Shown here piece after piece: positions 55,298-64,000 of a stretch of DNA of 64,000 nucleotides. Origin of the DNA: Margaritispora aquatica. Lineage: Eukaryota; Ascomycota; Leotiomycetes; Helotiales; Discinellaceae. Numbering within the stretch: the stretch's first letter is position 1; each line of letters starts with the position of its first letter. The position numbers and the translations under genes were made by a program. Below the pieces are notes generated by a model. That model had not been told where the DNA came from. It searched no databases and saw only the letters and a program-made list of their open reading frames with translations. The stretch spans positions 1,798,001 through 1,862,000 of the forward strand of contig VJWN01000003.1 of NCBI GenBank assembly GCA_007644065.1, in the 5' to 3' direction.

Positions 55298-56739
55298 ATG
55301 GCCCAGACGCAGACTCTCCCGCCGGCCCAGCCCGCGTACATCCTTCGTGGTCACAACTCACAAATACATTCAGCGCATTTTATTCGCTCCAATAGTCGTC
55401 TGGTAACTGGAGACGCGGATGGTTGGATTGTGGTATGGAGTCTCGCGACGAAGAGGCCCGTCGCCGTGTGGAGGGCTCATGAGGGTTCTATATTGGGCAT
55501 TGGAGCTTGGGGAGATGGCAGGCTAATCACGTGCGTGGGTTCACACTATCTTGTTGCGGTTTCATGGATGAGTTGTTCTTTTTAAGATAATAGACATGTC
55601 TCAAGTGTCATGTTATTGTTATCGTCCGAGAAGATATGCCAAGCTGCTATACTCTTTCCAAAGAGCCGAAGCACATTTCTCGCTTGTCTCAAACCAGCCA
55701 TATCGTCATTTCACCTTTGAAGATTGGCAATATAAAGACTAACAACAATCAACAGACATGGAAAAGACAACAAGCTTATTGTTTGGAAGTTCTCCGCAGA
55801 AGATGAAAATTCTATGAGCAAAGTCCTCCCAGTTGATGCAGTACAAGAACCACGAAAACAGCCATGGCTTCTTCATGTCTTACAAGTAAACACCATGAAC
55901 TTTTGCTCTTTCGCACAAGCAGATATTCCATCTTCACATACAACATCTGATGAGCTGCTGATCGCAGTTCCAAACACCATGAGTTCCGAAACAGTGAGTC
56001 GATTCGAGCTCACATCTAAACCTAACTAATGTCTCAGGTCGACATCTTTCAGCTTCCATCCAATAAACGTATCCACACCATTCCCAGTGATCCTTCATTT
56101 AAGGGTGGCATGATCATGGCTCTCTCTATCTTCTATCACACTATCACACACAACCTCACCGTTCTCGCAGGCACCGAAAGCGGCCACACATTCACATCCA
56201 TCCTCATCACAAAAAACAACAATACACAGGCCTGGAAAACAACATACATATCCAATCCGCACTCCCAACCCATTCTCTCGCTCTCGCCATCTCCAGAAAA
56301 GAGCTTCTACCTGACCAGCTCCGCTGACTCCATCATCGCCAAACACCCCATCGAAATCAACTCACCAGGCACCACCAAAACTGCACAGACGAGGCACGCA
56401 GGACAACAGAGCCTCAGAATCCGAGACGACGGCCTGATTTTCGCTACGGCTGGTTGGGACGCCAGGGTTCGGGTATACAGCTGCAAAAACATGAAGGAAT
56501 TGGCGGTGCTCAAATGGCACAAGGAGGGCTGCTATGCTGTGGCTTTTGCGGATGTTTGTGTTAGCGAGAACTCCAATTTGAATGTGCATGAAAAAGATGC
56601 ACAATCCAGAAGCGAGGATAAGGGGAAGGACATGGTACTCGGCAGTGTGAAGGAACAAAGATTGGCCAAGGCCAAAGCAGCGCACTGGCTTGCTGTTGGT
56701 AGCAAAGATGGCAAAATTAGCTTATGGGATATTTTTTAA
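55298..56739 (+). CDS. ASA1: ASTRA-associated protein 1 (WD40 repeat)
   Basis: ASA1 is a component of the TTT/ASTRA complex, which supports PIKK kinase stability and chromatin functions. There are three exons: 55298-55530, 55756-55993 and 56038-56739. Introns of 225 and 44 bp (GTGCGT...AACAG; GTGAGT...CTCAG) restore '[16 protein letters not shown]' and 'SSETVDIFQLP'. The product is 390 aa. WD40 repeats are clear: '[17 protein letters not shown]', '[21 protein letters not shown]', '[20 protein letters not shown]' and the final '[16 protein letters not shown]'. The opening PAYILRGH and the ending match the ASA1 family. A Lys/Glu-rich insertion lies within the last blade region. The first ATG is used. 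Confidence 0.9.
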
Positions 56740-56754
56740 TGAAATATGCCAATG

Positions 56755-57457
56755 TCAGACAAAAGAAAGCTCAATATAATTACCCACACGCATCACGTTC
56801 GTTCCGAAGTAGTTCCCAAAATCCATTCCCAAATCAACCTCCAGCTGTTCTGGAGTGGGAGGAGCGATGGTTCTAGTGCGGGTGATAAGACCTGTTGGGA
56901 AGGTGCGATGGAGGTGGACGTCTAAGGCTAGGAGGATCACTCCTGCCTGCAGCATGAGTATGTCTATAAAAAGAACGGAGAATTGAAGCCAAAAAAAAGT
57001 CGATAATGTGTGTCCGAAAACAACACTTTGGGATTCGGAAGTGATATTATGAATCGGGCGAAGGAAACGATGGAAAGAACGAGGCACACGAAGTCCAAAA
57101 TCAGCAAGATGCCGTCAGCGATCAGCCTTCGACCGCTGACGTTCAGATCTCGATGATCTCTTCATTTTGGGGGCTTGATGGTGCAGTAGGCCATCCTGAT
57201 GGATGTCCATATGATATTTAAACCATACTAAATTTTGAAAGCACATCAAGAAATGACACATTGAGAAGTATTCGAATAACGAATCTTACCCCGATAGTAG
57301 GTATGATGAAGAACGTAGAACGGCAGGAACCAGACTCGGCAGCAGCGATGATGTTGAGCACGAAGCTCGAAATGGTAGGCACGAGGGTGAGCAAAAACAG
57401 GGCGTTGGTCCAAACAAGAAGGTGCTTGCGACACCAGGAAGCAACGACCGACAACAT
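56755..57457 (-). pseudogene. Family 1 membrane protein, copy B (nonsense codon plus frameshift)
   Basis: This is a paralog of copy A at 40.07-41.00 kb. Exon 1 (57457..57290) encodes 'MLSVVASWCRKHLLVWTNAL' and ends 'SCRSTFFIIPTIG', matching copy A's 'SCRSASFIIATIG'. The phase-0 intron sits at the same place but is only 62 bp (GTAAGA...TTTAG). Exon 2 starts at 57227 with 'YGLNIIWTSIRMAYC', like 'YGMGILWTGARAVYC' in A. Codon 22 of exon 2 is TGA (57162-57164), but homology resumes in the same frame ('RRLIADGILLILDFVCLVLS' against 'YRVWADGFMLVCDFLCIVSS') with identical spacing. A second break follows at an A8/T8 run (56991-56998), after which the matching frame ('LQFSVLFIDILM') is offset by one. 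Conserved spacing makes a hidden intron unlikely. I read it as a decaying copy; sequencing error could explain the run but not the TGA. Confidence 0.7.
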
Positions 57458-58281
57458 TTTGAGAGTCGGATGGGGGATGGAGGATTTCTCAATGTGTGAT
57501 TTACTGTTGGAGATTAAAATGGTGCTGGATGCTCGAGTGAATGGGTGCTTTGGCAGTGTGTGATCGTGATTAGAAGATTGAACCTGGGCATCTATAGAAT
57601 TTTGAATAAGTAGCTAAAAGACAAGTATTCTCACTATCCTTAATGTGTACTAATACTATGATGATTGCACTCATGCTAGTATCTTGTATACGTGAGCACA
57701 TTATATAGTGTATTTGTTAAGTGCATCTCAAACCGTCATTGAGAGGCTCACTAAATGAACCTTTCATCGTTGAGAAAACGAGTAAACCTCACTCAGCATC
57801 ATTACGGAGCATATTGATATATCCAAAAGTCCCACTAAAGTATCCGCTCATTCGTGCGTGGAGTCTCGTGAAGTGAGAGCATCATCGTGTTGTTCTTTAT
57901 GGGCCTCGCTAGTAGACAAAGGGTTGGCGAATACGTGACTGTGTCTGGACCATCACGAGGTCTGGACATCGTGAACCGAGTCTTTAAGGGACCGAGGGAA
58001 TCAACATCATCATTCATTATTTTGGCGAGGGTTCAATATGCATGTAGAACTGACACATTTATAGTTTAGCAACTTTGCTACAGGTTCCATGAAAGCAAAG
58101 ACATACAGTGGCCGTGATGAGATTGCAACGCAATGTTTAAAGTTAAACATTTATATATAAGTGTATATGTAACTATCAATATTGAACCAACGTGACCATG
58201 ATCGTATCCAAAGTACAATGAGATTCCCTTGGTCTTAATTATCTATCATATTGTCAAGACACGTTCCTCGAAAGTTCGATT
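57458..58281. other. Interval between copy B and the copy E fragment
   Basis: The stretch is 0.82 kb and AT-rich, with no supported gene. It is the counterpart of the 1.4-kb interval between copies A and C, but no alignable similarity was noticed by eye. Confidence 0.45.
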
Positions 58282-58650
58282 TCAAGCCTCTGGCCGATGA
58301 ACAGCCACAGCTGGACCCTGTCCCTTAGCAGCAGCCTCAAGTTTGACGATTCTATCCATCGCTTCCATGTAAATCTTCGTTTGCTGTTAAACAACATTAG
58401 TTTGCAAACTACTAACTTGCGAGGACATGTCTCGAACTCACAGCATACGAAAAGTGGAACCCTACGGTCCAAAGGTCAGCAACTCGAGAACAGTACAGGC
58501 AGGACATGTAGTTTCACTCACCCAATACGCTTTATGAAACATGTCGGAATCGCCTCTCAGCTCCTCGATCGGAATCATATACCCTCCCCTCGTGCCAAAC
58601 AAATAGTCCAAAAACTTAGGCATACCCATCTCCCTTAGGCTTTTGCTTCG
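58282..58650 (-). pseudogene. Family 2 copy E, 3' fragment with a 1-nt micro-exon deletion
   Basis: Three segments correspond to copy D. The exon-1 end (about 58650..58522) reads 'LREMGMPKFLDYLF' to 'HKAYW'. The micro-exon (58461..58442) is 20 nt rather than 21. Exon 3 (58383..58282) is 102 nt, reading 'QTKIYMEAMDRIVKLEAAAKGQ' and ending in TGA, like D's 'EAAAKGQDLAMAVYRPGV'. Splice sites GTGAGT/CGTAG and GTGAGT/ACAG are kept. The N-terminal membrane span is absent: an in-frame stop lies just upstream and no matching exon was found further upstream to 59.1 kb. The missing base in the micro-exon breaks the frame. This looks like a truncated remnant. A small expressed gene starting at the ATG at 58629 would have to use a different frame after the first intron. 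Confidence 0.65.
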
Positions 58651-60250
58651 GGAAGTTTAACTACAGAGGAAATTGGGGACTGATACTCTAGTTATGCGTC
58701 TACGGAAGGCGTCATGGCTAATCTGATTATTGTAAAGTTTGTCCTTCTCTGATGTTACCTTGGGATTTTTATTGGTTCCATACTTACTGCCTTCGGAAGT
58801 GCAGTTTTATTTGGTCAGTTCACAGTCGCACTCGAGACTAGCGTAGTTTATCGTCGGTTAAATAATCTTAGGCAAAATAGGCGTAGATAGCTTCTGTAAA
58901 TGCGTCACATTGTTTTATAAATCTGAGAAAATAGGCTGGTCTAAATAGCTCAGGTACTGAGGATTATGGGTGTAACCACATTTCTTCTGGCCACGAAAGA
59001 TTTGCTTACACGAAAACAACTCGGAATGATGCCATATTTTGGTAACATACAATCTAAGCAATGAAAAGCAGCGAAATATTCTCAATAAATTTAACGCTAG
59101 CCCGAGAACTCTCAATCCACAATGGGCACATAGAGTTCCTCCTTAGCCTCAGGATTTTGTTCTGTCTTCACCAGGATGTCATTCTTCTGCAGCTTGCTAT
59201 GAGCGAATAATGGAAACCCCCTATTCACAACGGGTTTCGTCAGAAGTTACTTCTCAAGGAAATTGGGAAGATAGGTCTGGCGTTCGTTTATTGCGCATTA
59301 AGCCTACGTTCGCTAATCAAAGCCGGTATGTATGCTCTCCTAGTAGCGAACAGGTTGCTGATATGCGATAAATACTCTGGACAATGTGAGAAATGCTGAA
59401 TGAGATGGATATTGATGACAGAGCCAAAGTGATTTGTAGATGAAGTGGAGCGCGAATATTTAACAACGTTCCGGGTTGTTCAGGGAATTTCGATCGTTTC
59501 GTCACCGTCGAGACTTGTCCACAAGCTTTCCAGACTTGCACTAAGTAGACACTGCATAACGATCAAGAGTGTCTCATCTGACTCTCTCCACCTAGCGTGA
59601 AGACAAGGGGCAGTCCCTTAGAATTTACTTGGCTCGAGGAACAGAGGGCTCTCATCTTCTATTCCACAGTTTGGAGGGCTGTACTTTGCGACGAAGCGGT
59701 TGCCAATACTAACGAATTTTCTAGTCGACTAAGTCTCAGTCGCCGTCCAAGTATCCAAGAGGATAGATTTCCCTCTCGGGAGATAACCGACTAGGCAAAT
59801 CTTCTCAACTCTTGTTCAATACTCACAGCTGTATTATATGAGCAATGTGCTTAGTGTTGCTTAGTTCGATTATACGACGGCATAGCTTTGAACCTATATC
59901 TTACGCAAGCAGGTAGGAAAAGTAGGTGGCTCGGGTTAGGTCTTTCAGCTAAAGATAATTTACCTGCTAGTATTTTATACGCGAGGTCACATGATATCCA
60001 ACTAGGTCGCTTCCTGTCCGACCTAGTAGGCCGTTGGCTGGCCGCCTGCTTGGCCTAGGTACAACATAAGGATTGCAGTAGTACGCATAAGGTACCATCA
60101 CAAGTCAAGTCACCGACCAGCTTTAGTAGCACGGAACTCAACATCCACGATACACGGCATCTAGGTATCCACCAATCCTATCAAGCCATTCAACGCCTAA
60201 GATACCTTCCCTACAAATCACCATCTACTTCCAACACCACACCAAACGAC
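58651..60250. other. Intergenic region without supported genes
   Basis: The stretch is 1.6 kb. Frames at 58915-59115, 59317-59541 and 59597-59794 are short and featureless. The right end holds the promoter of the gene at 60251, with CCTAGTAGG/CCTAGGT words around 60000-60060. Confidence 0.5.
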
Positions 60251-60739
60251 ATGACCTACAACGTCTACAAAATCAAATACACCATCACCATCCCCGATCC
60301 CGACATGCCCACCCCCCGCTGGCACCACGAGATCTTCGTATGCACCTCTCCCCCGTCCACCGGGTTCGGAGGAGGCGGCACCACGCACCACGTCACGGGC
60401 GACATCACCGCCGCGTCGGGGATGTACTACGAGACTCGGCCCTGCCCCACGCGCCCCGAAGACATCGAGACGTTTCACAGCCGCGAGTTCCTGGGCACCG
60501 TGAAGAGGGACCAGTATCCGGCTGAAATGGATAGGGTGCTGAGGGCGTTAACGCCCCCGCCGAAGCAGAAGGCGTTTAATGTCAAGACGATGAGGACAGA
60601 GCAGGTGAAGCTTGATGGCGAGAGGGAGGTGGGATTTTATCAAGTTGGGGAGGAGAGGCCTAGGATGGTGAAGTGTACGGAGTGGACTGTTGAGCAGGCG
60701 ATTCCGGCGCTGTATGAGGCTGGTGTTTTGACGTTGTGA
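60251..60739 (+). CDS. Small uncharacterised fungal protein
   Basis: This single-exon 162-aa protein has no name I can give. It has no signal peptide and no membrane span. The N-terminal part 'YNVYKIKYTITIPDPDMP' with 'RWHHEIFVCTSP' looks like alternating beta strands. A Gly/Thr/His stretch ('GFGGGGTTHHVTGDITAASG') follows, then 'PEDIETFHSREFLGTVKRDQYPAEMDRVLRAL' and a C-terminal segment with 'CTEWTVEQAIPALYEAGVL'. Overall this resembles a compact globular domain of the short, widely shared fungal type. The first half is strongly GC-rich at third positions compared with neighbours. The reading frame is clean and starts with ATG after an A/C-rich leader, supporting a real gene. Confidence 0.75.
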   Translation: MTYNVYKIKYTITIPDPDMPTPRWHHEIFVCTSPPSTGFGGGGTTHHVTGDITAASGMYYETRPCPTRPEDIETFHSREFLGTVKRDQYPAEMDRVLRALTPPPKQKAFNVKTMRTEQVKLDGEREVGFYQVGEERPRMVKCTEWTVEQAIPALYEAGVLTL

Positions 60740-61974
60740 GGAGCTGTATGTAGCACGCAACAAGCTTGATGCAGTTGCTCGGTGTGGGTAGATATATATG
60801 TCTGCCCATAACATGCTGTCCTCTGTCTGGAGGTGTACGATCGAGCTCAAGGACATGGTTGTTGTCTCGAATATCTGCCTTTCTTGCAGCTTGCCTCTCG
60901 GTAACGGCTTCAGCAGTAATATAATAGAGGTAGATGCATTGCGGACACGATGGGACTGCTTGCTCCCGCTCATTGAGGCGTGAACGCTCGCATAGATGGC
61001 GAGCAACGTCTGGTTATAAGACTACCTGCTGTGTTGGTAGGAAAATTGAACCACACAAATCAACAACAAATCGAAACCTCAAACTCTCACAACAAGTATA
61101 CTGTTCAACTCGCGTGAAGTATCTGAGGTGTACACTAAGCTTGGCAGGATTGTTATTTCTCGAATGCAGGTAACAGGTTTCTCCCTAGCTTCCCCACACA
61201 GTCTTATCGAACTATCGACCAAAAATATGGCTCATGTGAGAAAACTGACATTCTTTTCCTTTAGCTGTGGCATTGAAGATTCTCTCTCCGCCATTGGTTT
61301 GATTACGAGAAAGCAATGTAGCAGAGTAGACAAATGGAATAGGTGAGCAAGCAAGTAACTGATGACAACGAAGTACAGATCATTGAACCACCATCACACT
61401 GATTTAAGTGACAACACGCATCCCGGATAATATTTCGAAGGGAGAGAGTGTGTGCGGACATCCACTACAAGAGTAGATATTTGACACACCTGTGCTTTGC
61501 TACAAGGTTATTGAGATTACTTTTTGATTAAGGTCGCGCTATTTCCCCCAAAACTGACAATGCCGTTGTGTCGCTGAAAGGCAAGCCAAGTTTACCTTAC
61601 CTTGCCCACCTAGGCAAGCATAACAACAAATAGTACGCCCGAGATGCTACTGGAGATGTCCCAAAATGCCACTTTTATCCATGCCCAAACCCCTTTAAAT
61701 TCCTTCCTTATTCATCATCTTTCTAGGAGCTCCAGAAAACCATCGATACTTGAGTGACCAGGAGATTAGTTGAGTACAGAGGCTGATCATCATGCGCACC
61801 GCCACATGGCTTTCTCGTCGTATCAAGTCCTCAATGAGGAAGGTCACATGCATATCTCGTAGCAAGATCTCGCCGGAACTGGGAGCATAATTGACAGAAT
61901 AGAGGGTATTATTATACAGCAGAACCCACCCGACATATGTGGAACTCGTCAATCGTAGCCTAGACGTGTTTTTT
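60740..61974. other. Intergenic region between the small unknown gene and CDS1
   Basis: This 1.23-kb region lies between convergent genes. Several short frames show no coherent product. No gene is seen. Confidence 0.5.
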
Positions 61975-63536
61975 TCATCTCCTCTTCACTGCGGTGTTCA
62001 GGCAGTCCAAGACCTGAAAATATTAGCCAAAACATCAATTTTGCATGGAAGAGAATAGTAACTTACACCTTCAGCAATAACACCTTGGTTGAAGAGATGC
62101 TTGCTAATACCCTTCACAAGCTCCATCTGCTCCTCTAGCGTCAATCCAGTAATAGCGCTTTCAATGACACCTCCAAGCGATACCTTGTAGACTGCAATGA
62201 AGCTGTGGTAATACATGTATGCGAAAAATCCCATGATGAACTGGCAATCCATACGATCAGTGATTCCACCATGGCCAGGAATCGAGTCACCGAAATCCTT
62301 GATCTTGAAAGTACGCTTAAGTCCTGAAGCGAAGAAGCCTCCGAAAGGAGCAATGAGAGATGCAAATGTTGCGAAGACCAGAATGTGGATTTGCATAGGT
62401 GCCATGGAGAATGACTTGGCAAAAGGAAACCAGATGGGAAGATAGTAAGTGTGTGGCAAGAAGACTGGGTTTGGTGTGCACTGAAGACCAGTGAAGATGG
62501 TTGCGCCGAGATCCTAATTTACGTTAGTATATGGGGTTTAAAAGGGTGTGATGTCTTACATTGACAGGGCAGACGAAATACTTGTAACGCATCAGGACAT
62601 TGGTCATGGCCACTCCGAAAATCACAGTCAAAAACCAGGCCCCCACAAATCCTTCAACCGTCTTCTTTGGAGATAACTTAATGAGCTGTGTTCGTCCGAA
62701 AGTGATACCGCAAATATATGCAAAAATGTCGTTGCAAATGACCAAAGAGACTGGTAGGAAGAACCAGATCATGCCTTCGAAAACATTGTTCATGATGAAA
62801 TGTGCTTGAACCACAATCAAGTATAGTGCCATATGCGTCCAAGCGAATTGTGTAAACTGGAAACGATAGTGTCCAGCTTGTAATGATGCAACGAAGAAAA
62901 CAAATCCTGCCTGCTGTCAGCCCCTATCCTTACACGATTTCCTTCCACAACATACCGATTGTGTAGAGCATGAAACTTATGAATCTATGGTGAGTCGCAA
63001 ATGGCAAAAGAACCTTGTCCACCAGTACAATGTGTTTAAAGTAGTAAATGACGCTCTCGCCGTACAGAAAGTACATTGTCGTAGCCAGCCAATACCAGTT
63101 GAGAGCTTTTGTAAACTTGAGTCTTCGCGCTCGACTCGGGACGTTTGCGATTGCAATAACCTCTTTGAAAGATATTATCTGAACAGCCGTCACAATTGCG
63201 ATTATGTAGATGTGCCCCGCGAACATGGCTCCAAAGAACAGACCGATCATTACGAATGTCCATATTGATCGTGTAATAAACGTTGCCTTTTTCTTCTCGT
63301 ACTCTGACACTGGAGCTTCCTTCTCCTACTCCAAGTCAGCGACTGTATACTTCGCAGAGTCTCTACTATGAATTCAAGCTTACCTCTGCCATCCCATCGA
63401 CTCCATTTGGCTTGAGGGGAGATCCAGGTTCTGAAGCAGCCTCACTAATGTCTGAAAAGCTGCTTCTCCGGCCATCTGCGCTCGAGCTATGCCCACTCCT
63501 ATGGTTGAACTTGATGTTGCGACGAGGCTTAGCCAT
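61975..63536 (-). CDS. CDS1: Phosphatidate cytidylyltransferase (CDP-diacylglycerol synthase)
   Basis: This enzyme makes CDP-diacylglycerol from phosphatidate and CTP, the precursor of phosphatidylinositol, phosphatidylserine and cardiolipin; it is an integral ER membrane protein. There are five exons: 63536..63384, 63325..62956, 62906..62560, 62513..62067 and 62013..61975. The last encodes only 12 residues (ending AVKRR). All introns have GT...AG ends and restore 'MAEEKEAPVSEYEKKKA', 'MLYTIGFVFFVASLQAG', 'CPVNDLGATIF' and 'IAEGVLDCLN'. The product is 451 aa. A Ser-rich cytosolic N-terminus precedes multiple hydrophobic spans. The family signature is 'SGLKRTFKIKDFGDSIPGHG' followed by 'GITDRMD' near the C-terminus. 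The Asp/His-rich catalytic motif is intact. The start is the first ATG. The acyltransferase at 45-47.6 kb acts earlier in the same lipid route but is not linked as an operon. Confidence 0.95.
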
Positions 63537-64000
63537 TTTTGCTGGCTAAGTTTTGGAGAGTACGAGTGTTGAGTTTTCTGTGTTTTCCTGTGTCTTCCGC
63601 GAATCTTGATTTTTATTGACTTTAGACCGCCAAGGCTTCGAGTATCTGCAGAGTGTCTCCGTTTACGATTGATGCGATGTAACTTATGCCTTGCCCTACG
63701 ATGGTATACGAGAGGAAAAAAGGCGGGAAAGAAGAACGTGAATTAACGCTGAATACAGATGAAGATAGTGCCTGCAAGAGACTCTTGCGACGATTGATGG
63801 GGGGGTGGTGAGAATTATCAAAAGCTGTCGTTGTCTTTTACTTCGCGAGGTCGCGCTGACGTATCTGAAGCCTGCCCTGCCCTGCCCTGCGCCCTGGCCC
63901 AATTTCTTTTAGGGGCCGTTGTTCGCTGGTTCGTTGGTTCGTGTCTTAAAAGCTTGTGATAAAATCGCTTAAAGTTTACGTTGAGTAAGGAGTAAGGTAT
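63537..64000. other. CDS1 promoter region to window edge
   Basis: The stretch is 464 bp. It holds the CDS1 leader and promoter, with a CCCTGCCCTGCCCTGCGCCCTGG direct repeat at about 63874-63896. No gene is seen before the window ends. Confidence 0.5.

Noticed and set aside
56755..57457. Stop-codon readthrough of copy B
   Set aside because: The context after TGA is AGA, not the CTA known to favour fungal readthrough, and a second frameshift follows downstream.
1..64000. A classical secondary-metabolite cluster, transposon or CRISPR array
   Set aside because: No PKS, NRPS, terpene synthase, transposase, reverse transcriptase or regular spacer array was seen. The lipase, ALDH and regulators are not arranged as a cluster.

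Overview
The window is nuclear DNA of a filamentous ascomycete (Pezizomycotina). Genes are compact, with short introns (mostly 45-65 bp) of the GTAAGT...CTAAC...(C/T)AG type. The gene content fits: HET-domain and Zn(II)2Cys6 proteins, a secretory lipase, fungal SYF1, DBP7, ESF2, ASA1 and POP4, and a GPI-anchored wall protein. A Leotiomycete is my best guess, but this is inference only. I found no rRNA, tRNA, CRISPR or transposon coding sequence.

Layout. 0-7 kb is accessory in character: the tail of a zinc-cluster regulator, a duplicated AT-rich intergenic block, a HET-domain gene and a repeat-built GPI-anchored wall protein. 7-28 kb is mostly housekeeping: SYF1 (splicing), V-ATPase subunit D, a U1A/U2B''-type snRNP protein, an unknown nuclear-looking protein, a secretory lipase, ESF2 (18S rRNA processing), an aldehyde dehydrogenase, a small unknown three-exon gene, DBP7 (60S biogenesis) and PAN6 (pantothenate). 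28-38 kb is gene-poor and low in complexity: a His/Ser-repeat reading frame, an array of TGCAACA/CCAAT words, a large mitochondrial PPR protein and microsatellites. 38-40 kb holds ERG8 (phosphomevalonate kinase). 45-49 kb holds a PlsB/GNPAT-type acyltransferase with a possible peroxisomal signal, divergent from POP4 (RNase P/MRP). 50-57 kb holds a second zinc-cluster regulator and ASA1 (TTT/ASTRA). 60-64 kb holds a small unknown protein and CDS1 (CDP-diacylglycerol synthase).

The most unusual content is two families of small predicted membrane proteins, interspersed between 40 and 59 kb. Family 1 has an intact copy A (40.07-41.00 kb, minus) and a broken copy B (56.76-57.46 kb, minus). Family 2 has an intact copy C (42.40-43.01 kb, minus), a copy D frameshifted in a G8 run (43.61-44.21 kb, plus) and a truncated, frameshifted copy E (58.28-58.65 kb, minus). 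Intron positions are conserved within each family, including a 21-nt micro-exon in family 2. A lies beside C/D and B lies beside E, so a two-gene unit seems to have been duplicated, with one unit now decaying. I recognise no known function for either family.

Several genes form divergent pairs with short shared promoters (SYF1/VMA8, ESF2/ALDH, DBP7/PAN6, acyltransferase/POP4, C/D). Intron-exon structures were derived by hand from splice consensus, reading frame and family similarity. Joins that are uncertain are flagged.
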